A DNA stretch of 64,000 nt from RECM01 sp047921215 (GTDB taxonomy: Bacteria > Bacteroidota > Rhodothermia > Balneolales > Cyclonatronaceae): assembly GCA_047921215.1 (NCBI GenBank), contig JBLRWO010000018.1, positions 1 to 64,000 of the forward strand. Reading direction: 5' to 3'. The translations under genes and the position numbers were made by a program. The notes under the pieces were generated by a model. The model was given only the letters and a program-made list of their open reading frames with translations. It did no database searches and was not told the origin of the DNA. Below are positions 26,913 to 35,780 of this stretch, piece by piece; position 1 is the first letter of the stretch, and each line of letters starts with the position of its first letter.

Positions 26913-28076
26913 TCAGAAGTTGTTCAGGAACCACATTTTCTCGCTCAACACCTTCTCCCAATGGCGAAGCACACCACTGTAGTTCGATTGTCCGGCATCC
27001 GGGCTGAAATCACCGCTGATTTTATCGGCCTTATCTCCCTGGTCAAGAATGTAGGATCCCTTAAACCCGAACGTTTTATCCGGGGCTTTGTCAGCGATTT
27101 TTCTCATGATGTTATGGGCAACCACTTCTGCCTGATGCCGTGCAAAAATGCCTGCCTTCGGCAGTGAATGAGTGGCATCAATTGGTATATCAATCACATC
27201 ACCAATTGCATACACATTCTCAAACTTCGTCTCAAGTGTTGCAGCATCAGGCTCAACCCATCCCGACGCACCTGTCAAACCGGCTTCAGCAAGAATCTGC
27301 GGGGCAGTATGTTTCGGTGTAAAGGCAAGAAGGCCCGGATCGACCGTAACTGATGTGTCACCGTCTTTTTTCAGTATCAATTTTCCGTCTTCCTCCCTGA
27401 CAAACTGGTGATTAGGATAGTACCGGATGTTTTTCACGTTCATCAGTTCGGTTACCCTGGCTATGATGTTTTTATCGGCGAACGGCATGGGTTTGTCTTC
27501 CGGAGTATAAATGCTGATTTCAACATCATCCCGCCTGTTTTCTTCTCTGAGGTAATTATCTATCAGCATGGCTGACTCATAGGGGGCCACCGGCGATTTG
27601 TACGGAAGCGATTTTACAAGAATGGTAATCCTGTTCCCCTCAAATGATTTCAGCTGGTCAAAAAACGATGTGGCACCGTCAACGGAGTAAAAATTATGGC
27701 CTGCAGACAGGCTGTTCCCGGTCTGATCCTGCTCCACACCAAGTGAAATGATCATATAGTTACCCTGGTAGACCTTCCCGCCCGAAGTAACCGTTTTTGC
27801 TGCCGGATCGATATGTTCAATTTCACCCTCAATCACTTCAATTCCGTTGTTCGCGATATCTTTCATATCCCGGGTCACATCATACGGCTTGCGTTTGCCG
27901 ACCATCAGCCAGGTGAGGGAGGGTGAATACAGGCTCTGTTTTTCCCGTTCAAACACCAGTATGTCTGCACGTACAACACCGTCTTCGTTCCCGATTTTCC
28001 GGGCAAGTTCTCTGGCCGTATATACTCCGCCAATACCTCCGCCCAGTACCAGTATCGTTGGTTTTGAGTAGTTCAT
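26913..28076 (-). CDS. sulfide:quinone-reductase-like flavoprotein without cysteines
   Basis: A 387-residue FAD enzyme of the SQR/flavocytochrome c sulfide dehydrogenase-like family. The N-terminal dinucleotide site is TILVLGGGIGGVYTARELA, LYSPSLTWLMVG follows, and the second FAD motif VYAIGDVIDIP lies near 320. The family's catalytic Cys motif (PYKCPPAPYE type) reads PYKSPVAPYE here, with Ser161 in its place, and I find no cysteine anywhere in the protein. Canonical sulfide oxidation through a Cys trisulfide is therefore not possible. It may be a different NADH/quinone-linked oxidoreductase. It follows the ArsR-rhodanese gene by 41 bases. Confidence 0.85.
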   Translation of the reverse strand: MNYSKPTILVLGGGIGGVYTARELARKIGNEDGVVRADILVFEREKQSLYSPSLTWLMVGKRKPYDVTRDMKDIANNGIEVIEGEIEHIDPAAKTVTSGGKVYQGNYMIISLGVEQDQTGNSLSAGHNFYSVDGATSFFDQLKSFEGNRITILVKSLPYKSPVAPYESAMLIDNYLREENRRDDVEISIYTPEDKPMPFADKNIIARVTELMNVKNIRYYPNHQFVREEDGKLILKKDGDTSVTVDPGLLAFTPKHTAPQILAEAGLTGASGWVEPDAATLETKFENVYAIGDVIDIPIDATHSLPKAGIFARHQAEVVAHNIMRKIADKAPDKTFGFKGSYILDQGDKADKISGDFSPDAGQSNYSGVLRHWEKVLSEKMWFLNNF

Positions 28077-28117
28077 TTTTTTGGGATTTAGTGATTAAGT
28101 AATTATTTAAAAATGTT

Positions 28118-28801
28118 TTAAACTTTTTCGGTATTCAACCTGTCGGCGTATCCCTTATCCAGTCTCGATGCAGTGAATCCGTGTTTTTTCAGCAGTTCCA
28201 CCGTCTCGTCGGCCATCAGGCAGAGCGGTCCGCGGCAGTAAGCCACAATCTCCTTGTCTTTTGGCAGTTCATCCATCCGGGTCTTCATATCTTTTCCGGG
28301 ATAAGAGAGGGCATTCTTAATGTGGCCGTTTTTATACTCCTCTTCGGGGCGCACATCCAGAAGAATCACCTCATCCCGTTTCATTTTGTCGATCAGCTGA
28401 TCGGTTGATACAGCCTCCAGCGTGCCTTTTTTCTTCCGGTAGTCGCTGAGAAGGGTGTTGATTTCATTGTTAAGAGAGAACCCGAGCCTGCGCAGTGCGC
28501 ACCATGTCTGAAAAACCTCATCATTCGACAGTTTGTAGTAGATGTATTTGCCCTGCCGTTCGGTTTCTGCAAGACCGGCATTTTTCAAAACCTGCAGATG
28601 CTGTGAGGCGCTGGCAATACTCAGGGTGGTATTGGCCGCGATGTATTCAACGGGTGCCGGTCCCTGGGCGATCAGATCCAGTATCTCGAGCCGGTGCGGG
28701 TTGCCCAGCGCTTTGGTTACCGAAGCCATCTCATTATACAGGGATGTTTTAAAGTCTCGTGTTTTCACGGTGTCGGTTGGTGTTATGCCGATTTCATTCA
28801 A
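28118..28801 (-). CDS. ArsR-family regulator fused to a rhodanese domain
   Basis: A 227-residue repressor-like protein. Residues 20-105 are a winged helix (MASVTKALGNPHRLEILDLI, SIASASQHLQVLKNAGLAET, GKYIYYKL). Residues 125-220 are a rhodanese (VILLDVRPEEEYKNGHI) with active-site loop YCRGPLC carrying Cys189 and Cys194. Such fusions are thought to sense persulfide or other sulfur transfer species. It is the first gene of the operon that ends with the RND pump. One of two matching palindromes overlaps its start codon, suggesting autoregulation. The wing lacks an obvious metal-binding CxC motif. Confidence 0.9.
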   Translation of the reverse strand: MNEIGITPTDTVKTRDFKTSLYNEMASVTKALGNPHRLEILDLIAQGPAPVEYIAANTTLSIASASQHLQVLKNAGLAETERQGKYIYYKLSNDEVFQTWCALRRLGFSLNNEINTLLSDYRKKKGTLEAVSTDQLIDKMKRDEVILLDVRPEEEYKNGHIKNALSYPGKDMKTRMDELPKDKEIVAYCRGPLCLMADETVELLKKHGFTASRLDKGYADRLNTEKV

Positions 28802-28815
28802 TGTTAATGTTGAAT
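28796..28815. promoter_or_regulatory. palindromic operator overlapping the arsR-rhodanese start
   Basis: The 20 bases have the form ATTCAA-N8-TTGAAT and cover the start codon at 28799-28801. The arms are identical to those of the site at 28841-28860, 45 bases away. A likely binding site for the ArsR-type protein it precedes. Confidence 0.6.
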
Positions 28816-28840
28816 GTAAAGGTACGATGATTTTTTATTT

Positions 28841-28860
28841 ATTCAATATTTTTATTGAAT
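28841..28860. promoter_or_regulatory. second ATTCAA-N8-TTGAAT operator upstream of arsR-rhodanese
   Basis: ATTCAATATTTTTATTGAAT has the same arms and the same 8-base spacing as 28796-28815. It lies in very AT-rich DNA where the promoter of the seven-gene operon should be. Half sites (TTGAAT) recur near 28885. Two spaced copies support cooperative repression. Confidence 0.65.
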
Positions 28861-29149
28861 GATTTTAGTACATTCCTGCAAACTATTGAATATTTTGCAA
28901 TTACAATATCCCCCGAGTTAAAATTTTTGACCTGATTTACGGTAACCGGGCAGAGGAGACGGCACTTCTTTATATTCCCTTATATTGATCCGGCCCTGGT
29001 AATGCCTTATTAAGCCTGAATAATTTTAAGCCTGATTAACAGGGACCGGTTAAACATGGATCTGAAATCAACCCGCAAACCGGAACGCAGGAGCCTGCAG
29101 CGTCTCTGAATTGCTGCACGTGTGCGACGGCATATTATCTGTCACCATT

Positions 29150-30910
29150 ATGACCATTACCAACGACCTTGTCGCCGGAAAACTCACTGAAATCAGCACG
29201 CTGATGCGCCTCGCCGGCGAAAACGATTTCAAAGCGATCGCATTTGAGCGCGTGGCCCGCACTATCGAGGGGCTCGATCACAACATCAACGACCACATCG
29301 TGAACCGGACCCTCACCGACCTGAAGGGCGTGGGCAAGGGCATCGCCGAAGACATTTACGCGCTCGCCGAAACCGGCGAAATCCCGGTTCTGACATCCCT
29401 TCGGGCACGCGTGCCGGCGGGCCTTATCCGCTGGCTCGACATTTCCGGGATGGGACCGAAGAAGATCTACAAAATCCACAGCGAGTTCGGCATCACCGAA
29501 ATCGAGGAGCTGAAGGCCCGCTGCGAGGACGGGTCGGTGGCCTCCCTGCCGGGCATGGGCGAGAAGACGGCGCAGAAAATCCTGAAATCGATCGAGTGGA
29601 TGGAGCAGTTCGGCGAACGGTGCCGGCTGGATGAGGCCACCGAAATCGCTGAGGCCATATATAAGGAACTCGAGGGGCTGAAGGGCGTTCAGCAGATCTC
29701 CGTGGCGGGATCGCTGCGGCGGAGCCGCGAGACCATCGGCGACATCGACATCCTGATCGCGGCCGACGAGGCCGATGCATCCGCGATTTTCGATACGTTC
29801 ACCTCCCACGAGCTGGTGACCGAGGTCCTGGGGCGGGGCGACACGAAAAGCTCGGTACGCACCACCCAGGGGCGGCAGGTGGATGTTCGCATCGTGAAGC
29901 CGGAGCAGTTCGCGGCCGCTCTGATGTACTTCACCGGCAGCAAAGAGCACAACGTGGGGATGCGGCAGCGGGCGCGCGACCGCAAGCTCACGCTGAACGA
30001 ATACGGCCTTTTCCACATGGATGCGGAGGGAGGCACCGATTTCGACCGCCCTGTGGATGCACCCACCGAGGCGGACATCTACAAAAAGCTGGACATCGGC
30101 TTCGTTCCGCCCGAGCTGCGTGAAGACCGGGGCGAGTTCGACTGGTTCGCGAAGCACGACAAGGCCGATCTGCTGGAGGAGGGCGATATCCGCGGCATCC
30201 TGCATGCCCACAGCACCTGGAGCGATGGGAAACGGAGCATCCGAGAGATGGCGGAGGCCTGCATGGAGCTGGGGTACGGCTACCTGGGCCTCACCGATCA
30301 CTCGCGGACGGCGGCCTACGCGGGCGGGCTCAGCATCGAGCGCGTCCAGCAGCAGTGGAAGGAGATCGACGCGCTCAACAACGAATTCGACAAGGACGGC
30401 AGGGGATTTGTGATCCTGAAGGGCATCGAATCGGACATCCTCGGCGACGGATCGCTCGACTACCCCGGCGACATCCTCAAGGGCTTCGATTTTGTGATCG
30501 CCAGCGTGCACTCCGCGCTCGAGCTGCCCCGGGAGAAGATGATGGACCGTTTCCGCCGGTCCATCGAAAACCCGTACACACGCATTGTAGGTCACCCCAC
30601 GGGACGGCTGCTGCGGCGGCGCGACGGCAGCGACATCGACCTGAACGAACTGATCGAACTCGCGGCGGCCCACAAAACGGCCATAGAGATCAACGCCAAC
30701 CCCTGGCGCCTCGACCTCGACTGGCGCCACGGCCTCAAAGCCCGCGAATCCGGCCTCATGACGGCCATCTGCCCCGACGCCCACGACACTGAAGGGCTAC
30801 AGGATGTCAGGTATGGTGTGTCCATCGCCCGCAAGGGCTGGTTCGGCAAAGAGCGCGTACTGAACACGATGGGGGCGGATGAGCTGTTGAAGTGGTTTAA
30901 AGGGGACTAG
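29150..30910 (+). CDS. polX: DNA polymerase X with PHP domain
   Basis: A repair polymerase/nuclease of 586 residues. The N-terminal 8-kDa-like region (ISTLMRLAGENDFKAIAFER) is followed by helix-hairpin-helix motifs (DISGMGPKKIYKI, LPGMGEKTAQKIL). The family X nucleotidyltransferase site GSLRRSRETIGDIDILI has the paired Asp, with the third Asp in DVRIVKP. The C-terminal PHP phosphoesterase domain has HAHSTWSDG, GLTDHS, GIESDI, ASVHSAL, GHPTGRLL and CPDAHD. ATG at 29150 is preferred to the upstream TTG at 29111 because the fold begins at MTITNDLVAGK. It is divergent from the ArsR operon and monocistronic. Confidence 0.93.
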   Translation: MTITNDLVAGKLTEISTLMRLAGENDFKAIAFERVARTIEGLDHNINDHIVNRTLTDLKGVGKGIAEDIYALAETGEIPVLTSLRARVPAGLIRWLDISGMGPKKIYKIHSEFGITEIEELKARCEDGSVASLPGMGEKTAQKILKSIEWMEQFGERCRLDEATEIAEAIYKELEGLKGVQQISVAGSLRRSRETIGDIDILIAADEADASAIFDTFTSHELVTEVLGRGDTKSSVRTTQGRQVDVRIVKPEQFAAALMYFTGSKEHNVGMRQRARDRKLTLNEYGLFHMDAEGGTDFDRPVDAPTEADIYKKLDIGFVPPELREDRGEFDWFAKHDKADLLEEGDIRGILHAHSTWSDGKRSIREMAEACMELGYGYLGLTDHSRTAAYAGGLSIERVQQQWKEIDALNNEFDKDGRGFVILKGIESDILGDGSLDYPGDILKGFDFVIASVHSALELPREKMMDRFRRSIENPYTRIVGHPTGRLLRRRDGSDIDLNELIELAAAHKTAIEINANPWRLDLDWRHGLKARESGLMTAICPDAHDTEGLQDVRYGVSIARKGWFGKERVLNTMGADELLKWFKGD

Positions 30911-31331
30911 GAAGCTGAGGGGAGGTGCGGCCCCTGCGTCTGGCTGAGCGCAATTCCGAGTGAAACGAGGAATGTAGTCGAAGCCCGTGGGAGGCTTTCA
31001 AGCCTCCCGACCGGCGGTTTTTCATCTGTAACAATTCAACCCATTTTATCCAATTGCACCGCCTAACCTGACATACCATCCCGTGGCCTTTCGACTTCGC
31101 CCCTCGCTGCGCCCTTCGACTTCACTGTGTTGCGCTCAGGGCATGCTGCGGGCTGCGCTCAAGGTGACGGGGAAATTCTAATGAAACACATTGCAATTCA
31201 GATAGTTATCCATTAGTACTTGACATCGGTCAGGATTTTCTTAGATTCAACAGATTCGTGTGAATCAGGCTTTTGTGTTAGTGAGACATGGCCGGCTTGC
31301 GTCCAGTTAACAGTAACCAAACAAGGTAAGT
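30911..31331. other. repeat-rich intergenic region with a strong hairpin
   Basis: 421 bases without a gene. The inverted repeat GGGAGGCTT/AAGCCTCCC (30989-31008) followed by GGCGGTTTTTC may terminate polX. Around 31080-31170 the minus strand carries variants of the CTGAGCGAAGTCGAAGG-type intergenic repeat several times (for example CTTCGACTTCACTGTGTTGC on the plus strand), and another fragment lies at 30945-30990. The promoter of the downstream protease should lie near 31250 but no clear box is seen. Confidence 0.6.
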
Positions 31332-32873
31332 ATGTTCAGAAAACTACAGTATTTTATACCCATAATAGCGGTATTGATCTTCACGGCCTGCGACAGCGGC
31401 CAGCATATCACCAGCGACGACAGTTCTGCGGTCGAACTGAACCAGCGTTCCGATAATGCGGCCGGAACCGCCAACATCCAGGCCATACCGGGCCGGTTTA
31501 TCGTTACCCTGGCACCGGGTGCAAGGCCATCGGATGTAGCCCGCGATTTCGGCGTCAAGCCCGATTTCGAGTACCATACGGTACTGAACGGTTTTGCGGG
31601 ACACATCTCCGACGCGGCACGCATGGGTCTTCTGCGCGACAACCGCGTTGTACGCATTGAGCAGGACGGGTTGGTGACCACCGCAGCCACAACCCAGAAC
31701 AACGCCACCTGGGGACTCGACCGGATTGATCAGCCCAACCTGCCACTCAACGGCACGTATGTCTATGACAACGACGGATCCGGCGTTACGGCCTACATCC
31801 TCGATACAGGTATCCGTTCAACCCATCAGGAATTCGGTAATCGGGTCACGCTTGGATACAGTGCTTTCTCCGGAAGTGCCGAAGACTGCAACGGACACGG
31901 CACGCACGTTGCCGGAACGGTCGGTGGTACGGTATACGGCGTTGCCAAGAATGTGGACCTTGTGGCCGTCCGCATCCTCGACTGTAACGGATCGGGTTCT
32001 TTCAGCGGCGTAATCGCGGGTATGGACTGGGTGGCAGCAGATGCCAGCGGCCCTGCCGTGGCCAATATGTCGCTTACCGGCGGGGCCAGCACCTCCATCA
32101 ACGATGCGGTTCAGCGGATGGTGGATACCGGTGTACCACTGGTTGTGGCAGCCGGTAATGGAAACAGGGCCGGCCGAGGTCAGGATGCCTGCGGGTACTC
32201 ACCGGCAGGTTCACCTGGCGCCTATACCATTGGTGCCACGTCCAGCAATGATTCCAAAACCTCCTTCTCCAACTATGGCGACTGTGTTGACATGTTTGCA
32301 CCCGGTTCCGGAATAATGGCTGCCTGGTATACCAGCGATACGGCCACCAATACCATCAGCGGCACCAGTATGGCGGCCCCGCACGTGGCCGGCGTTGCAG
32401 CGCTTTTCCTGCAGGGCAACCCGAACGCATCGGCACAGGCTGTTTACGATGCCATCACGGAAGCCAGCACAAAAAACGTTGTGAGCAATTCCCGTACAGC
32501 CAGTAATCACATGGTGTACAGCCTGTTTGGTGATGGATCAGGCGATCCAGGCGATCCAGGCGATCCAGGTGACCCCGGCGATCCCGGCGACAATCCCCCT
32601 GTTATCGACACCTTCACCGTGTCAACTTCATCCACAGGCCCCTGGAACAGAGCCAGTGTTAGCTGGACCGTTTCTGATTCGGACGGTGACCTTACCCAGG
32701 TGACTATTGAGTTGCTGGGCGGTGGATCCGTTCTCGAGTCAGCAACCATCAGTGTGAGCGGAGGCAGCGCTTCAGGCAGTACCGAATTGCGTTCGCGAAG
32801 CAACCCTGATTCGGTCAGACTCACCGTGACCGACAGCAAGGGCAATGATGTATCAGATACAAGAACATACTAA
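31332..32873 (+). CDS. S8 subtilase (proteinase K-like) lipoprotein
   Basis: A secreted serine protease of 513 residues. A type II signal peptide ends IFTAC. An I9 inhibitor prodomain (about 50-110) has GRFIVTLAPGARPSDVARDF and ends with VVRIEQDG. In the catalytic domain, Asp158 lies in YILDTGIRS, His189 in GHGTHVAGT and Ser346 in GTSMAAPHVAG, with the oxyanion region AAGNGNRAG. After the catalytic domain comes a DPG repeat linker (about 404-419) and an immunoglobulin-like C-terminal domain (SWTVSDSDGDLTQVTIELL). It is probably anchored to the outer membrane. It stands alone, with a tail-to-tail neighbour. Confidence 0.93.
   Translation: MFRKLQYFIPIIAVLIFTACDSGQHITSDDSSAVELNQRSDNAAGTANIQAIPGRFIVTLAPGARPSDVARDFGVKPDFEYHTVLNGFAGHISDAARMGLLRDNRVVRIEQDGLVTTAATTQNNATWGLDRIDQPNLPLNGTYVYDNDGSGVTAYILDTGIRSTHQEFGNRVTLGYSAFSGSAEDCNGHGTHVAGTVGGTVYGVAKNVDLVAVRILDCNGSGSFSGVIAGMDWVAADASGPAVANMSLTGGASTSINDAVQRMVDTGVPLVVAAGNGNRAGRGQDACGYSPAGSPGAYTIGATSSNDSKTSFSNYGDCVDMFAPGSGIMAAWYTSDTATNTISGTSMAAPHVAGVAALFLQGNPNASAQAVYDAITEASTKNVVSNSRTASNHMVYSLFGDGSGDPGDPGDPGDPGDPGDNPPVIDTFTVSTSSTGPWNRASVSWTVSDSDGDLTQVTIELLGGGSVLESATISVSGGSASGSTELRSRSNPDSVRLTVTDSKGNDVSDTRTY
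32542..32586 (+). repeat. 9-bp tandem repeat encoding GDP/DPG linker
   Basis: Five 9-base units of the form GGCGATCCA/C encode repeated Gly-Asp-Pro in the linker of the subtilase. Confidence 0.9.
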
Positions 32874-32970
32874 GTCAATGTTTTCTATCGGGATGACGAA
32901 AGCCATTTACTTCCACTTTCCTTATTCCCTATTCTATTGTTCTCCTGTTCCCCTGTCCCCCGGAACCGTA

Positions 32971-33822
32971 CTAAAACGATATATTCAATTCGGCCTTCAG
33001 GCTGGAATAGAATCTTTTTTCGTCACCCTCAAGGTAGAACGCATCAACACGGATGTACCGGAATCGGTCGGCATCGACCCCTTCATATGATTCGCGCACA
33101 GAGTACGAATACCGCGGGTCGGGATTGATGCTGACGAGCAGATATTCGTGCCCGTCGTCGCGGATGGCCACAATATCATAGCCGTCGCGGACCCTGATAT
33201 CAATGTTATCCCGCCAGTCTATAGCGAACCGGTATATCCTTGGTGTACTCTGCGCCAGCCATGCCTGAATCAGATGGGTAAAATCACCATACCCTATGCT
33301 TATCGGATCGGTGAGGCGCCGGTGCAGTTCACCATCTCTTTCTACAAACGATGTAACCCTGTACAACATCCGGGGCGCCAGGTGACGGTTGTTATCCACA
33401 AAAATGGTCCGATCCGGTGCCAGCCTTGCAACTTCTTCAAAAGGCTGATCATTTCCCATTGATTTTTCGATGAGAAATCCTTCGTGCCCAACGCTTTGTA
33501 TCGCCCATTGTATTTCGATATTCCGCAGGTTGACTGCCGATTTTCTGATGGCGAGCTCGCCGGGTGGTGCCGGTATATAAGCAGGGTTCGAAGGGTCGAG
33601 CTCATTGTCTCTGTCAAACGAAACCTGGAAAAGATCACATCCCCCTGCCGGAACCATCACAATCATCATTGCCATCAGTGTAACCAATTGAGACGGCATA
33701 AGAGGCCTGAACCGGGAAAGGGTCCAATCGATGGCCCAAGCAACGGCCTGTATGACGGGCGACCGGGATCCGCACCGGATCTGTGACGGGGATTGGGTGG
33801 CCGGTCGATTTTTTGTATTCAT
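32971..33822 (-). CDS. Fn3-like lipoprotein (second copy of a duplicated pair)
   Basis: A 283-residue lipoprotein related to 34877-35602. A hydrophobic segment LVTLMAMMIVMVPAGGC ends in a lipobox Cys near residue 62. Then come DRDNELDPSNPAYIPAPPGE, a fibronectin-III-like domain (IEIQWAIQSVGHEGFLIEKS) and RMLYRVTSFVERDGE; the last phrases recur nearly verbatim in the paralogue. The start at 33822 overlaps the upstream stop as ATGA, which supports coupling but leaves about 40 extra residues before the signal peptide. An ATG at 33699 would give a normal signal peptide. Function unknown; surface or periplasmic. Confidence 0.75.
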   Translation of the reverse strand: MNTKNRPATQSPSQIRCGSRSPVIQAVAWAIDWTLSRFRPLMPSQLVTLMAMMIVMVPAGGCDLFQVSFDRDNELDPSNPAYIPAPPGELAIRKSAVNLRNIEIQWAIQSVGHEGFLIEKSMGNDQPFEEVARLAPDRTIFVDNNRHLAPRMLYRVTSFVERDGELHRRLTDPISIGYGDFTHLIQAWLAQSTPRIYRFAIDWRDNIDIRVRDGYDIVAIRDDGHEYLLVSINPDPRYSYSVRESYEGVDADRFRYIRVDAFYLEGDEKRFYSSLKAELNISF

Positions 33823-34880
33823 CTGAAATTAACCCTCATGCCTAACAGGGGTGTTGACGATCCCGCATCGAGCACGATGTAGGGATTGAAGGTATCTTCG
33901 GTACGGTAGCCCATGCGCGGGGCCTGCAGCCCGTCGAACACATTCCAGGCATACAGTACAGCCGTAGTTCCAATAACCCAGGTTAGCTGGCGGCCCGTAT
34001 TGTTTGCCTTCTTTTCAGCACTGCGAACCAGTTCCCCGAGCTGGATAACCTTGGGCTCTGTATTCGACACCCAGTATTCATCCCTCAGTTTATTGAACTC
34101 ATCCAGCCGTGACTGCCATCTGCGGTGCAGCAGTACCGATGTTATTACGCCGCCAAAAACGGTTGCAGCGAATGCAGCACTCTTCACCTTCTCGTGTTTG
34201 CGGTACTGGGATGCACCCGGTATCCACGATAAAAAGTGTATCTGCCCGCGGGTGGGCTGTATATGCATATTCAGATGTACCAGGCGGGTATCGGTGAGTT
34301 CAATCCTGCGTGTACGGCTTCCTGCACCGGGTTCTTCGGATCTCACACGGTAGATTCCCGGTGGGAGCTTCATCATAACCCGCCCTGTTCCCGCTTCTAC
34401 ACCATCCACATAAAGCCTGGTTGCGGGGCTTGCCGCTATCGACAGGTTGGCATCATAGTGCATATAGTAGAACAGGTTGTCACGCATTTGCCTTGTGCCG
34501 GTTGCCGGTACCAGGTATACCTGCAAGGTTTTGACCTGGTTGGTAAATGGCTCGAATTCAACCGTTCCGTCCCTGAAATTGCGGGCACTCACCCGGATGG
34601 ATGTGAGCCTGCCGCTGAAGCTTACCGTATCGCCCGATGCGATATAGTGCACATCCCGGCCGGCTTTTACATAAAATGAGTCGGCATTCGCGTGCACCAC
34701 GATGTCGCCGGTCCAGATGGTCATACCGGGAGGCCGTGTTTCACCGGATCCGGTCTGGGCTGCCGCTGTACCGTGCGCCAGTAACACCAAAGCAGTAACA
34801 GATAGCAGCACGATGAACAGCCTGATGTATGCCGGCAGGAGGTTTTGGCTGACTATATACCCGGGGTTGAAATGTTTCAT
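33819..34880 (-). CDS. exported PEGA/DUF5683-like protein (second copy)
   Basis: A 353-residue exported protein: signal peptide (LFIVLLSVTALVLLAHGTAAAQ), a beta-rich region (DIVVHANADSFYVKAGRDVHYIASGDT), a PEGA-like segment (TRLYVDGVEAGTGRVMMKLP), then a DUF5683-like part (SWIPGASQYRKHEKVKSAAF) with two hydrophobic helices near 240 and 305. It is clearly paralogous to the protein at 35781-36758, sharing HANADSF, YIASGDT and PGAxQxxKH. Both ends overlap neighbours by ATGA, so the genes are translationally coupled. Confidence 0.8.
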   Translation of the reverse strand: MKHFNPGYIVSQNLLPAYIRLFIVLLSVTALVLLAHGTAAAQTGSGETRPPGMTIWTGDIVVHANADSFYVKAGRDVHYIASGDTVSFSGRLTSIRVSARNFRDGTVEFEPFTNQVKTLQVYLVPATGTRQMRDNLFYYMHYDANLSIAASPATRLYVDGVEAGTGRVMMKLPPGIYRVRSEEPGAGSRTRRIELTDTRLVHLNMHIQPTRGQIHFLSWIPGASQYRKHEKVKSAAFAATVFGGVITSVLLHRRWQSRLDEFNKLRDEYWVSNTEPKVIQLGELVRSAEKKANNTGRQLTWVIGTTAVLYAWNVFDGLQAPRMGYRTEDTFNPYIVLDAGSSTPLLGMRVNFR

Positions 34881-35602
34881 GGCAGCAACACTTTCGGGAA
34901 TATATATCCGGCAATTATTGTTAAACCATCGTCATTATCGAAATAGGGTGATACACGAAACTGTATGGTCTCTTCCGACCCATCGAGCGGATACCAGAAA
35001 CTGTAAGAATTATCAACCGCTATAACGTGCCGGTAGTTCGTGTACAATTCCCACCCGGGCGCACTGTCTACTTTCACTTCGATGAGATAACCGTTGTGCA
35101 ATTGGAAAAAGTGGCGCCAGTGAATTTCAATGCCGGATCCGTCGGCCGCAATTTCATGCGGCAAAATCACAAAGGTAGCCCTGGTCTGCAATCCGGCAGG
35201 ACTGGTTGGATGGGCTTTAAAAACCCCGTCACGGATAACAAACGACGTTACCCTGTACAGTGTCGGCACACCGAAGCGGCCGCTTTGGTCAATGAACCGG
35301 TTTTCATCGGGAGCTGCCCTGCCTATTTCCAGAAAATCACCGGTGCTGTTAACAGACTTTTCAATCAGGTAACCATCGGCATGCTCCGTATTTCTGGTCC
35401 AGGTTACACGTACATTGGTGCCGTCGCTGCCGGCCCGGATGTTGGTCGGCGCAGCCGGGATAAATTCTTCGTTCTTCGGATCCAATATATTATCGCGGAC
35501 AGATTCAACTGCGGTCAGTTCACATGAACCGGTCATCATAGTCAGAAATGCCAGTATGATGATGCCGGGAGCGGGTATCCTTTGTGATTTATTCCGGTTC
35601 AT
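34877..35602 (-). CDS. Fn3-like lipoprotein (first copy)
   Basis: A 241-residue lipoprotein with lipobox LTMMTGSC (Cys near 27), then RDNILDPKNEEFIPAAPTNI and an Fn3-like domain (TNVRVTWTRNTEHADGYLIE, LYRVTSFVIRDGVF). Shared phrases with 32971-33822 (N-DP-N-FIPA-P, GYLIEKS, LYRVTSFV-RDG) show that the two are paralogues. The stop overlaps the start of the next gene as ATGA. Function unknown. Its constant pairing with a PEGA/DUF5683-like protein suggests the two act together in the envelope. Confidence 0.8.
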   Translation of the reverse strand: MNRNKSQRIPAPGIIILAFLTMMTGSCELTAVESVRDNILDPKNEEFIPAAPTNIRAGSDGTNVRVTWTRNTEHADGYLIEKSVNSTGDFLEIGRAAPDENRFIDQSGRFGVPTLYRVTSFVIRDGVFKAHPTSPAGLQTRATFVILPHEIAADGSGIEIHWRHFFQLHNGYLIEVKVDSAPGWELYTNYRHVIAVDNSYSFWYPLDGSEETIQFRVSPYFDNDDGLTIIAGYIFPKVLLP

Positions 35603-35643
35603 ACGGTTACTTTAAATGGATTTTGACGCAAGCACACCGTTGA

Positions 35644-35707
35644 CCACCCAACATTGCGGTCTTCACGCAAACACCACGTCCGCCACCCAACAATGCGGAT
35701 TTCACGC
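35644..35707. repeat. 25-bp direct repeat in the spacer of the duplicated pair
   Basis: CCACCCAACATTGCGG at 35644 and CCACCCAACAATGCGG at 35683 begin two 25-base copies with 22 identical bases and a 39-base period. They sit between the stop of the PEGA-like gene and the lipoprotein gene downstream of it. Confidence 0.7.
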
Positions 35708-35780
35708 CAGCGGGCCATTGACTCAAAGTCAGACAGCGGATAATGGAATCATGATACATCATGGGATCTAAAAAAACGGT

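Noticed and set aside
29135..30784. Minus-strand open frame of 549 codons opposite polX
   Set aside because: Fully antisense to a textbook DNA polymerase X; no domain signatures.
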